Assembly (NCBI GenBank): GCA_903813345.2
Contig: CAIIXF020000005.1
Coordinates: 13,211,375 to 13,275,374, forward strand
Length of the DNA stretch: 64,000 nucleotides
Reading direction: 5' to 3'
From: Owenia fusiformis
Taxonomy: Eukaryota; Annelida; Polychaeta; Sabellida; Oweniidae
Below, one piece after another: positions 32,971 through 46,600 of this stretch (positions are counted from its first letter, which is position 1; each line of letters starts with the position of its first letter). The notes beneath the pieces are model-generated. The model ran no database searches, was not told where the DNA came from, and was given only the letters and a program-made list of their open reading frames with translations. A program made the translations under genes and the position numbers.

Positions 32971-34329
32971 ATCCCCTTAAAGTCCCCGTCTAAAGTTTGA
33001 AAATATTTTTTTATCATTCATTTACTATTTGTCAGGACTTAAAAAGTGATTTTAGAGATTTTTGAACAAAAAAAAAATTTTGAAAAAAAAGTTATGATCA
33101 TTTCATTTCTCAAATATTCAAATTTCCCGCCATTTTTCAAAAAAAGTTGAAATTTCTTAATCATCAAATATTTCTAAATGCATTTCAAAAAAGATTATCT
33201 TTTTAACACCAATGCAAAGATTGAACAAAAGACACACTATTTCAATAATAAAATGCCATATTTAATGGGCCACTTCAATGTTTTAGCATATCAAAAATAT
33301 TTTGAAACATTAGTGATGTCACTAAGGTACCAAAAACTTTTTGAAAAAAATTGAAATTTTTTTTTCGATGTCAATCTTTTCTAAATATGTTAGACTTCAT
33401 AAAAAACCAATGTCGATTGTCTAACCAGGTTAAAAGAAAGAATAAATTATGTTTTAGATATCATTGTACCATTGGTTTCTATGAGAACTAAAATTTTGAA
33501 ATGCATTTTTCTCAGAACCATTCTCATGCACTGATAAGTTCATTTCTCGCTTATTTATGAACCGATTTTCTTAATTTTTTCGGCAAAAAACATGGAAGGA
33601 TGATAGCTATACATTGGTATGAATTGTGGCTAATTAGAAGATATGAGTGACCTCTAAAATTTGGTTTTAAATAAATTCACAAATTTTGGAACAAAAAGTC
33701 TATCAAAAAACACTTTTTGAAATTAAAAAAAAAAGTTTCACATATCAGACTTTGATAACATTGGGTAAGACTACAATATAAGCCAAAGTGGTTTAAACTT
33801 TATATGGGGCCTTTAAAATAAAACAGTTGAAAAATTATTTTTATTCTCGGTTTATTAACTAAACACATTTGGGATGCAAAGAATTCACCAAATAACATTT
33901 TGAACTTGTTAAATGAAGGGGTAACCCCTTGCAAACAAAATGAAAAATTTGAAAAATAATTTTTGGATTTTTGGAAGTTGTCTTTAGTAACTTAACATGC
34001 CCAGAAATCACCAAGTGTCATATTGAAATCATAAAAATTTCTGGCACCCCAAACCCAAAACATATTTAGCGAAAGCCCGTGTTCCACATAATAATCAGAC
34101 AACTATTTCGGGAGAGGCATTCATCTTTCACTACCCCCTCGCTCCCCCAAAAATAAAACCGTGGCTATTGAAAATAGACCCATATCTGACCCATATCTGC
34201 TATTGATTTACGTGGCAAAAATTGACCATTTTACTCTTTTTTAGTAACGCACCCTTATCCCGTGCCAGGACTCTGGCACGGGATAACCCTTTGAAGAAAA
34301 GTGTCTGACGGGCCTAGTTCTGGTGGTCT
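32971..34329. other. A/T-run-rich intergenic sequence with decayed repeats
   Basis: Many runs of A and T. From 33880 to 34060 it resumes the aatcaccaa/ataacattttgaa type repeat seen left of element 2. A short palindrome of gtgccaggactctggcac is at 34263-34280. No gene is seen. Confidence 0.4.
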
Positions 34330-34337
34330 GTGCTTAT

Positions 34338-35185
34338 TAGAGGTGTAACTCCCGAGTCAGTAACTCGAGTACAGCTCGTCAGAGCTGCCTATACATTGCC
34401 TCGAGTTGTCCTCTAGAAACTCGCAATCTATTTCAACTCGCGAGCTAGCTATAACTCGAGTCAACTCGCGAGTTTTGCCTATCTTGTAAGCATGTAAAAT
34501 GAATTCGGGTCCCAGAGATCGTGCAACATTACTTCATTAGTGGAATAAATATACCAACGATCACCATATTTAGCGCCCGTCACCTAAAAAACACTCTCAA
34601 AGCTTCACAAAGTTCAACAAATATCGTGGAATGACGAGTTACACCAAAAATATCAGAAAAAGATCGACTATCGAAGGAACTCAAGCGGGCGATAATAGAG
34701 AATGTCACTAGAATTGAATAAAAATGGTCCCCTTATTCTCACGTCGTTTACACGACTTTTACATAAAAAAGATGATCTATCATTAAATTAAGATCATAAG
34801 TCTTAACTTTAGATCGATAACCAGCAGTCTTTAGTATAAATAATGAAGATAATCGGGAAAACCATTCATTAATTTGAGGGGCCCTTCTGGGTTTTCTAAA
34901 ATATTGTTTGGTTAGATTCTAGCGATCTCTCTTCCTAACCGTATGCGGCGACGTCTATACCAGATCGTTTTTGATTGAAATATGAGTCATATGGCCCCAA
35001 CGTGTTAAACAGCTTTTAGATGTGACTAAACCAGAGAAACTTGCCGCTAGAAGCTACAGTAATTTTGTATACCCGGGTTTACAACATGTACTGGACGAAA
35101 TGAATGAACTCGAGTTTTACTCGAGTTTTGGAAATATTTGGCAAGTTGAACTCGAGTTGGATTTTTCTCGCGAGTTACACCTCTA
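34338..35185. mobile_element. hAT-type non-autonomous element, 848 bp
   Basis: 8-bp target duplications GTGCTTAT lie at 34330-34337 and 35186-35193. The ends are TAGAGGTGTAACTC and its reverse complement, and the 8-bp duplication plus the TAGAGGTG-type end is the hAT pattern. Internal repeats of actcgagt and actcgcgag lie near both ends. The 98-codon frame at 35104 runs across the right end and is not a gene. Confidence 0.9.
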
Positions 35186-35193
35186 GTGCTTAT

Positions 35194-35727
35194 ATAGATC
35201 ATGGTCCACAGACTGGCAAAAGTACGGTCGTGGATTACTTTGTAAACTTTTCCCGGGATTTACACTTTGCAATATCATTACCGGGGTTGAGCTGTCTGTT
35301 CGTACGTTCACAATTTTTAACCGTTCGCATATTTGACGTACTACCGGAAGTTAAAAACAACACTTCTTGCAAATCCACGTTCTTGCATTTATATACCTAA
35401 AGCACAATTTTACCTGTTGCATTATGTTACTGTAATATAAGACATAAATAAGAGACACTTGGGAAGCAGTAAGTACGGCCGAATGTAACTATATATCTCA
35501 TATTTTGTGTGAATATTCAAATAATTTTTCCCATAATTATTTTGATTTCCACTTTCTGCAAATCTGGTTCGGTTGAGTGATCGGAGACATGTAAACCACA
35601 GGCCCAGGAAAGAAGATTTAAATTCCCCCACACTCACTGTACAGTACATAGTGATTGTGAGGGGGATGAACTCGTTCCCTTGTCTGTGATGTAAACGCTA
35701 ACCCTGAGGCTTGGGTATACATGAGTC
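35194..35727. other. Intergenic stretch, nothing recognised
   Basis: Between two transposons; no gene motif on either strand. Confidence 0.4.
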
Positions 35728-36562
35728 ATTACTATTTTTTTCATGGCCTGAGTTTGTCGCTAACATGCTAGATATAAGAGTTAGCTGACGTTTGGGAGTC
35801 TGACTTACCTTCTAAAGGTTAGAACCCGAATCTTAATGAAACCATATCACCTTTGTTGCGTTGATGATGATGCATAAACACAGCATTTGATAGAAATTTG
35901 TGTAAATGCTTTTCCGACTTTTTCATTTTTCATCAATGTTGACTTCCGGGAAGGCGTTGTAATTATCACGAAATAATGCATTGACCCTTGAACTTTACTT
36001 TGTTGATGTGTCAACCAAGCATGTCTGGTGTGAAAATTTAAAGAATATTAAGCAATGTTCTACATCCGCCAAGCTAAGTGAAGTAGCCAATATTTAAAGT
36101 TACCAATTTCAAGTGAAGTACGCAACGAACGAAACTGCGTGATCTGCACTCCCACTATTGGTCTGAAGGAAATGCTACGTAGAAATATGAGCCGTCTGCT
36201 GTATTAGTCGATTAATAGAGTAAGACCTGTTGGTGCTTTATAATTTTATAGACCAAAACATTGGAGAACAAACGAACCTGTAAATCGTGAAAACAACGAA
36301 CAAATATTCGGTTTTCACATATGTTTGGTAATTTTTCGTATTGAAACTTCCGGAACTTACAAGGAAATCATTCATTTTCACAGTCCATGATTTACCTCTT
36401 GGATGTTGTGGCAAATGCTCCATGGTTGACGGAACAAAGGTGATATGGTTTTATTAAGATTCGGGTTCTAACCTTTAGAAGGCAAGTCAGACTCCCAAAC
36501 GTCAGCTAACTCTTATATTTAGCATGTTAGCGACGAACTCAGGCCATGAAAAAAATAGTAAT
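35728..36562. mobile_element. Foldback element, 835 bp with ~130-bp inverted ends
   Basis: attactatttttttcatggc at the left end and its reverse complement at the right. The inverted match continues through gcatgttagcg, gacgtttgggagtctgac and ggtgatatggtt-type blocks for about 130 bp. No clear target duplication and no ORF. It lies about 1.1 kb upstream of the porcupine start codon. Confidence 0.8.
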
Positions 36563-37662
36563 AATGAAAAATCAGTCTTAATTTCTTATACATGTAGGTA
36601 ATCTAAGTATTATATATACAAGGTTATTTATGGAAGGTTTTGATACAAGGTATATCTGAGTGAAGTACTTACCGAGGGATATACCCTGTATCAAGAATCA
36701 AGCATTAATAACTGATTTATTCTATACTTAGTAGATTTTTATGAGGAATAATTGCCAAGTCCCCTGGCTCAGTATCTACTCCCTGAATTTGTGACGTCGT
36801 AGATCTGATGAGTGGATGATATCAGCGGATGATATCAGTGGATATCACCTGCTCACATCACATATCAATTATATTCCCGCATGTTATTTACCTATAACAC
36901 TTCTCCCGCATGTTACATGTATTTACATGTACCTATAACACTTCTAAGTATGGAATAACATGCATACACCATTCATTACCAACTTAGTACACTAGGGGAC
37001 TTTTTAAACATTTTTTTTTATGTATTCCTGGGCTTCAGGCTACCCCTTAAATATCTCATCCTAATTATATAGATAGGGATACTCCTGCTATGAGGTTTGA
37101 GTATTGAAAATTGCAGTTTGATTTGGGCTGATTGGAAAAGAGAATAACCAAAATGATTTGGGATTGCCCTCAAATCAAACTGCAATAGGCTAAATGGGAG
37201 TAGAAATAATCTTCATTTACATCTGTAGATATTCAAAATTCAGTCGGAGGGATGTCATATTTGAAATCTACATGTACATCTAGTAATATGGTTTCGAAAA
37301 TTGTGCATCAACTTTGAAAATTTAATTTTTTTTGAAAATAATTTGCATAACTATTAGATACATAATGGTCAGGTGATATGAAATTTGAACCACTAAAACA
37401 GATTTAATTTAAGTTAAGGGGAACTTTCTACTATAGTATACCTGCAATGCTATCTGACTTGAACAAGCAGCCACCTTTTTTGTGAAACTGGTACTACCTA
37501 CTCACATCTGAGCTATTGACTGTGGTATAGAACAGCAGATATTCTACATTACCTGTGCTGAGCATATTTTTCTATTCATCCCAGGATAATGTAAGCTCAG
37601 AGAATGAAGAACTGAATTGACAACAGGAATATAGTATATACTGCACATTTAACTAAAGCAAG
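36563..37662. other. PORCN: Upstream region of porcupine
   Basis: It should contain the promoter and 5' UTR. A TATA-like tagtatatac is at 37633, 30 bases before the ATG, too close to be convincing. A non-coding first exon further upstream cannot be excluded. Confidence 0.35.
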
Positions 37663-40600
37663 ATGGAGGACATGATGGCAGATTACATGTTGGATGATAT
37701 AGATTATGAACAAGGTATGTCGTATATTATTATGCTGAGGTGGATGTGACACATTGAAGATCAGTTTGCCCACGTTTTGTAGCTAGGATCAAGGTGACAT
37801 CTGTCAAAAACAAAGATTATCTGAGTGATCTCTGGTCCAGCCTTTAGCAAGTTGCTGCTGCCCCCTTTTGAGATTTTTGAAAAAGCTTGCACCAATATGA
37901 AAACCCACTTACACTCACTTAAAATTTGGAAAAGATTTTGAGCAAATTTGACGATTTTGTGGCAGAAATGTGAAAATGAGTATTTTGCATCTGTATAAAA
38001 TTAATACATGAATATTAATTGCAGAGTATTATGATGATATGATGGAATATGATGATTCAATGATGGAAGAGGGAGCAGTTTATACTCGGTTACCACTGAC
38101 ACAGGTGTTTGAACAATGTATGCTCCCTACAATACAGCAGACGGCAGGTTCGGTGCTCCCTCTAATGGTGCTTTGTATTGTCTGTAAAATGTGTGCGAAT
38201 CTCTGTACAGAATGTGAGTATTTTAGCTCTAAAAATGCATCAAGTTTTTCTTGTATTGTACAAAATACAGTTTCTATAAACAAATTAAGATGTATCCATG
38301 AAATTGTATTGTGACAAAATGTTTGTACAATACTATTTAACAATACTAGTAACTGCCATCAAAGGACAAATAATTTTACAATTCACCCTACAGTACAGAA
38401 CAATTCACAATACAGTACCTCTATCAAGTGAGGCATGATTTTACAATTCAATTTTATAATTCAACCATGTCCTGTCTGTAGTTATTATGATAATAGTACA
38501 TGCCCAACTTGTCTGCATAAAAAATGTTTGTTGTCACTACCAAAATTGATGACAAATAAAAAATATTATACTGTTAAAAATAATTATCCACAATTTGGCA
38601 TTTGAAGTCTGTAACACTTTTGTGCCTTGTTATTTTTCCAGCTATTGATGACCGTGAGGATATTGCGTTCCCCAAAGTGACATTTCATCTGTCATCAGCG
38701 ATATGCGGGCTAATGGCCTGCCATCTATTCTTTCATGCTGACCTCCTGTATATGTTAATGCTTGGTATCCTGGCCTACACAATGCTAGCTTTGGCCAATT
38801 GGAAATGTCGGCAGTTTTGTGGCAGTGGCGTTGCTGTCATCACAGTGCTCTATTTATTAATATGGTAAACATGGAATAGCTTAATCTATTATGAATAATT
38901 ATGATTATTATATCACTGTCATATTCCTCACTCTCTGATTGGTCTATGTCCTACACATGATTAAAAAATAACAAGCGATGTTCAACAGAAGTCACATATC
39001 AAATGGTATTCACCAGCCACGACTTAGTCCAGTGTATTTTTTATCTTTATATCCCTGGGAGTACATTGTTATTATAAATTAAACATCAATAGTTTGTTAT
39101 TCCATTAATGTGAGTGAGGAACATAACAGTGAATAATAAAACAAATATTTAATTCTATTTTTGGTGAATACCTGTGACACTTTCACAAGATGTTATTCCA
39201 CTAGCCCTTCGGAGTTCGTGGGATATCACTTATGAAAGATGCACAGGTATTCACCTTGATAGAATTAGATATACATGTATGTAAAATATTCAATGGCCAC
39301 AACTTTGTCCACTGTAATTTTAATTTCATTTATATAATTTGATGTATATTTTATTTGAAATATGAAAAGTATTTCAATGTTGAGCATGATTCACCTCAAT
39401 AGAATTAAATATTTGTGTAATATTAATCTGAATAAACAGATATTTCATACAGACAGTTAATAATGCTAAAAGTAAAACAGAAAAACACAAAGCTTGTAAA
39501 CAGTATTAATAAAAAAATCAATACATCATTGTATGATTGTGTAATCATCACATTCCTGCATTAAGGTAGGTTTACATTATTTCCTTGCTACAAAGTACAG
39601 TAAACTCATATATTATTTGATATTGAATACAAATTCAGATTGTTTTTCTATTTCAGTGAACTGTTTCTAGTAGAGGGAGAAAAATGGCACCAAATAAGAG
39701 GTTTTTACACATTTCTTAATTATTATTCTCTAATGCAACCTGCAGTTCTCCGAATCATTGCATTTTGACACCTGAGTATTTAAATGCAACTTTGGGCTCG
39801 TGATAACTGAATCTCTTCTTAGATTCTAGATAATATTTATTTATGTCATCACTGCAAGTGGTGACATCTTGTTATAGTCTCCAAATTTTTTGTGGATGGT
39901 GGTTGGTGTTCGGTGGTTGGCATTTGTAACAAATGGCAGGTAGTGACATTTTGTATGTTAATGCCTTGTTTTCCCTCTATCTTGTGTCTTTTTGTATTAA
40001 GCATTGAAACCGCAACCAATGAGACATTATTTACTAATTTATTGTGACCATTATGGGAGTGGAAACACCCACTCATCTGTCCTTCTGTCTGTCAACAATT
40101 TTGGGGTGACTGAAAATGTCCATTTTAAGTGTGAACATGCTGTTAATTTACACCATTGGTCCCGCCTCCTAGTATGCCTCATTTTGGAGAAATTAGCTTT
40201 TTTACCACGTGAGCTCACTGAATTGTGTCATTTGTATTTATCACACCTTTGTTTTTTCAGGTGCTCAGATGGTTTTAGCGATGAAAGTAATCTCTGTTGG
40301 TTTTGATCTCAGTAACTCAAGTATAGAGAAACTTCCTGCACCGTGGGAGTTCTTAGGATATATATTTAATGTGGGCACTGTCATATTTGGTCCATTTGTC
40401 AGCTTTACAGACTACTCAGCTGTGCTGTTACAATCTGAAAGATTAATCGTAAGTTCCGTTCATTTTTAGTATTAATATTTTATTGTATTGTCTGATAGGA
40501 AAATTGTCTCTCATTTTTCATTTTTCGATCAACTACGTCATTATTCCTTCGAAATTCACTGAAGCATGAACATAAAATCATGAAAATGACACATTACATT

Positions 40601-43600
40601 TTTATTACCTACATTCTATCTAAGGAATGAATCGATGGAAAGGTATTTTAAAACAAACCAAGCAACTTCAATCAAAACATCGATTTAAAATTGAATAAAC
40701 ATGGAAACCAAGACAAATATTCTGAACTATAAAATTGAAAACTTTGTACTAATCTTCCATTTTTGATGAATTTATATGCAAATCCTACAAAATATAATCA
40801 TTAATAATATCAATAGATAATCATTACATCAAAATGACATGTGCATCTTTAGTTCAAATGAGAATTCATCATGATTGAAAGTTATGATTTGTAGAGAATT
40901 TGTTCAGTTAACTTTTGATGCGGGACTCATCAATCGCGCGCTTTTTACGTTTTCTCGCGTATTATAACCTATAGCGCGGAAATGTCTCTCTTCTTTAAGA
41001 CTCAAAGAATACGGTATATTTTCATGAATAAGTATGGTTTACCCTATCATTTGGTACCACTGTAATGTATGGAACATGCGCAGGCAAAAAAAAGCTATGA
41101 AATTATTTCAATAAAATCTGTCCTCGCTAATTCCGATGAAAGGGGAGACAAAGTCCCCATTTTGTGTGTAAAATGACGTCAAAACTGTCTATGCACATTT
41201 TGTTCAGACTCTGGTATCATTCATTTTAAAAGGTGAAAAACTAAAATAGAGTCTTTAATTTTTTAATACATTATAATCACCTGATGCGCAGCTGAGAAAA
41301 ATATTTTTTAGGACTCAAAATATTAAAATACTCACACTCGCATAAATTGAAAATGCCCAATTGATTTTAACTAGGATTTTTATCACGGAGGTTTCACTTG
41401 GACATTTTTCAATATTTTACAGAATTTACGAGGTTTATATGGCGACCAGGTCATCAAATATACTTTTTTGTAGAACAAACATCTTCTTTATTGTTGACCA
41501 TAAGAATTTGAGATGATTCATTGCAATTTAAAAGACTTAGATGGCTTAGAACATATCTACCGTGGTAAAAAATAACGTAATTTTGACGAGGCTTCACTCC
41601 TAATATTCGTACAAAATCCATCGTTGCTGATACGTTTACATCTGAATCACTGATAAGTAAAGTTTCAGTATGTTCGTGAAACTTTTCCGGATCTAACAAT
41701 ATAACAACTGTATGGCAAACTGCTATATAACTCACAAAATCTACCTTTAAGTACCATACGCAGGCTGAATAAGTCAGAGTTGAACACGAGTCACTCACAA
41801 TTACGATTGCGACAATAGCAATTGTGACGTCATACGCTGTTCGTTATTTGTAAATATCTATGCATAGAATTGATGATCCATGAAATGGGGTATTGTCCTG
41901 AAAATATCATAAACATTGATGGAACAGTTAAAAAGATATATACTTTTACATACTACATGGCCGTTTTGTTTCGTTCCTCGTTGAAACGTTGAACACGCCT
42001 TTTAGGGTGTTTTTATTAAATTGAGAGCTATTTCGAAGGGCTGTGAATTGAATAACCATAGAGGATATTTCATAAAATTCAGTTCGAATAATTGCCTTAT
42101 ATAATAGCAAGAAAGATATATAAAAATTATTATAAAGTATGTCGAAATACATGTTAAACGAAGACCGAGATCTTTATAGACGTCTTATTATATTGGCGAT
42201 TTCAAATGTGTACCAATAGCGTACTTATAGTAAATACGTTGCTTTGTTTATTTCCAGACATGGCATTTTATAAAACGTCTTCTTGGCAGTTTTGCAATCT
42301 CATTGGTGTGTGTTGTTATATCAGCGTGCGTCACTTATTGGCTAATACTGGATGATTCAGGAAGGTAAGTTAATATGCAGCGCTCCAGGAAGTAAGTCAA
42401 TATGCAGGTCTCCAGACATCATAAGGGAAGTAGTAAGAACAGGGTGGTTCATGTCTAGAACCCTGGGCCATTTAAGGATGATATTTTACATATTTTCTCA
42501 CTCGGAACATTGCCATTAAAAAAACTGAAAACTTGAGGCATTCGACTGCAAACTGAAAACTCAAGGTATGCGACCGAGCTGGTATCAGAATAATTTTTAA
42601 TTTCCTTAATAATCCATGGGGTGAAGTATATTTTCCTGGCTTGATACAATTTCCTAGGTCATGCTCGAATAGACGGATTCAAGTTCCATGTACGAACATT
42701 GATATTTCATACATACCCAAAACCAAATGATTACTTTCAGCTGGATGCTAGCATACAGAGATGCGCAGTCATTCCGCTTCAGTCATTACTTCATTAGCTT
42801 CTTGTCAGAGGTTACCACTCTGTGTAGCGGACTCTCCTGGGTCATACGCGGGAATATAAGGTAAGAAATGTAAATTATTCAATAAGTGTCAATAGTACCA
42901 AAAGCCTCAACTCTGCATGATTTTTTGATTTCAAGAGATATTTGATAAATAAGCAATAAATAATGTTTGTCAGCTAGTCATTCGACATTAGTGAAATGGT
43001 ATTCTTGCCAAACTGACACCACTAATGTATTCTATTAGTTCTTCTACATGTTCATATTTAGCAAATCATCCATGGAGTATAAATGGATCTGCCCTGCCAG
43101 TGTAAGACATTAATTTTGCTTCATCATTTCCTTTACATTTTATAATGGAAGAAATGACCTGATTCCCTGTTATTTAAATTGTTGCATTTGTTACAGTTTA
43201 ACTAATTTTCTTCGCCCTTTGAGTAGAAAATAAGCACATACTGCAGGTCCCATAATTTTGATAAAACAATGTGAAAAAGTATTTGTTAGTTCAAAGAAAT
43301 GACAGACAAATGATTTAAATATTTGTTTAGATTTATTTCTTTGTCTAGTTGAACACTACTTAGTATGACATCACAATGTATTCTTCCCTCCTGCCTCTCG
43401 CTCTATGATTCCGAAGTGATGTCTCAATAAATAGAACTATAAAACTTGTTTATGACTTCCAAAGGAATATGTGTATGCTTTTTTTATTCATTTGTACAAA
43501 GAATACAATACAACAATACATGTGTAAGTAGCTGTGCTTTGAGCATCATTAGCTACGTTAAGGAATATATTCATTCAATATTATTAATAATGCCTTGGTC

Positions 43601-46600
43601 ACATTTGCTCCGATTTTCACTACAGCGCCTGGCCGATTGAGTATTTTGTTCAAAATTGAATACAATATTGAGCAAAACACTCAATCGGCCGGGCGCTGGC
43701 CAATGGATCGGAGCAAATGTGACCCAGGCATTACATACATGTAGTGTTAGGAAATACCAATATTCTATGAATCATGATAAACATATGAGTGGTGCAAAGT
43801 GAAGTGATTATGAAGAATTGAGCCAGGAGTCAATGAAAAAACATGTCATTTGATGTATTTCTGCATGAATTCACTGCAAAAACAGTTTATTCATTCCTTA
43901 ATTAACACAAAAATTTTGGTCAGATCATAGGGATGACCTTGTTTCATTACTCCGATCAGTCCAAGATTTTCGTCTTATCAATAACCCCCCCTCCCGAAAA
44001 AAGAAAACAGTCCTTATATGTTGCACCATAAATCATCTCTGCATTTATATAACTTTATGAGTTCATACTTAGTCTGGTGCGAGAATTATTTTACTTACTA
44101 AATCATTAATTTTTTGTTTTGAGATTTCGATACAATGTTTGGGTGAACTCATCTCTTCTATTTGTTTTATGATGGAGCCATCTGATAACTTATTCCATAT
44201 TTTTCCGGAGAGGGCAATATTGTCAGAGAGTGTTATTTTATCAGTATTAAGGTTTTCCTTGGATATGATTTGAAATATCAAATAGACTGTCAACTGAAAT
44301 GAAAAACTTCTTGTGAATTCTGGAAGCGCGATTGCAATTTGTTGAAAATCTTTGTCTCCCATTGATTTATTTGGAACGGTATATATTACCACATAGTCAT
44401 CATTTTTCTTGATTGTATATAATTTAAAAAGACACTGGATGGTATCATGAAAACATTTTGCTATTTCAAGGGGTGTTCTAGGACCTTCAGTGTTACACTG
44501 TACCTCATGTTGCAGAACCAGGGCCTGTAATGTGTGTGAGTTTGTGTATTTCTTATTCATGAATTTCAATACCATAAGAAGCTTTTTGTGATCAGGGTCC
44601 ATTTTATAATTTGATGGGTCTTTATAATTTGTGAGTGTCCATCCATCTGTCAGACCAAATGGTAGTAAACAGTTCATTCGAGCATCAACAGATATAAATG
44701 GTAAAACTAATTGTTTCATGTCATCCTTTGTGTCCACACCTTCAAGGGCACCTATGTAAAGTTTAGTTGTCTTGAAATTATTGTGACTCAAAGCAGGCAA
44801 ATGTGTTGCTTTTATAATTGGTCTTGGTTTCTCAAAACAGAATCCAAAATCGATCGATGTCACACAGAGTGGACCTTTGATTTCTAAGGTTATACAAGGG
44901 CCATTTATAGTCACTCTGTCAGTTTTGCTTACATCTCCATTTATTGCATTGCGTAGTTCATCATCTTGTTTTATAGCATCATTAACAGCTTCTAAGAGTG
45001 CGTAAATTACATCATGACTCCTTGTATAGAAGTGTCGTCTGTATATGATCTGTATACAGCAGATGGTGATATGTACCAGCATGTAGCAGACGACATAAGA
45101 AAAAAAGTACAAGCACATGGCAAAAAGAATTATGACTTCCATGAAGTGTGCAATCACACTGGATAGTTTGAACATAAGTTTACCAAGCACAAAAATTGTG
45201 GCTTCAAATATGACTCCAATTGGTCCATTCTCAAAATACCCATCATAAAGTTTTATCGTTGGACGTGAAATTATTTCTTTAACAGTTTGATTGAATTGTT
45301 TGTCATTAATAGTCACATTTGTCATGTTCGATCCTTGAGAAGCTTCTTGTACTGTAATTTTCTTGATATTAGAAAATACCAGTTTGAAGTCAAATTCATC
45401 CGGGTCATAGATTTTTGTTCCATGGTAAAATGAACCAGTGTTAAGAATGTCAACTTTGAACGCTGGGTAAAGCTCACCGACTTTATCACAAAGGCGTTTA
45501 ACAAATCTCTCGATGTAATCCTGGTGTTGTTGAATCTCCTCTTTTGAGTACCTTTTAAATATGCTTGCTTTGTCATAACCAGTTTCCACAAATGAGGCAA
45601 GTTTTACGAGATGAGATTCAGTTATTGTCCATGACATTGGCTTATATCCATTTTTCTTGTCCGTTAACATTGACCTCATTTTATTGAAGATTGGACCCAT
45701 TTTGAAGAAAACCTCTAAGAATATCACAAAATACAATAAAAATGTCAATGAACCATCTTCAACATAGAAACATCTTATACAAAAGTCAGCAAACATTACA
45801 TCCAGCATCATAACGGCAAAAAATAAGAATTCATTGAAATCTATGCTCTGTTCATTTTTGCATTTTCTTATCAGAGCAAATGTCATTATTGCTGCGAAGG
45901 TTAAACTGAATACTGTACTTTGATCCATATTCTTCTGGTGGTGGTCTTGGTTTTGCAGTGAGGATTGCATTTCAATATGACATTCCTATATTGTACCACA
46001 TTATTGTCGTCTATATCGTCGTAGTTTCATTGTTTGTATTAGTCCTATCTGGAAAAAGTTTAATGATTCGCTATGTTCAATGTTAGCTGCACTATTCTGA
46101 TTTAAAAGTTTTATATAAAAGTTAATATTTAATGACAGTATCTGATAAGAATACACTATTATATGCTTTTTATTTTTTCAAGTTTCTATTAAGTCTGAAG
46201 TTGTTGCCCCTAAATAAAATCAGATTATTGTATTATTCCAGAAATAATATATAATTTGAACTGAGGGTAAAGTGGTATTGTTTGAAATAACAAGTTTGTC
46301 TGAAGTTGATTATCTAATATTTCTGAAAATGAAAACAAATGACACATTTTCCAAATTGATAATTATTATGAATATTCCAAGCACAGGAGTAGAATTAGAC
46401 TGAAGTTGGCATATATCCAGTTATGACTTTGTTGACTTTGTACTTTTGCCAAGGAATGTGAAAAGTTGAGAATATTCTCTTGAAATCAAGTCACATTGAC
46501 ATCAACATACTTGAGAGTTTAAGCTAATGATATTTTTCACAACGCAACCGTGAACACAAGCCATTGAATTAATACAGTAATGTATATGGTGTGCATACAA

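Noticed and set aside
35104-35400. 98-codon plus-strand frame
   Set aside because: It runs across the right end of the hAT MITE and its target duplication, so it cannot be an old gene.
41454-41798. 114-codon minus-strand frame in porcupine intron 5
   Set aside because: No domain, no upstream signals and no similarity to anything I recognise.
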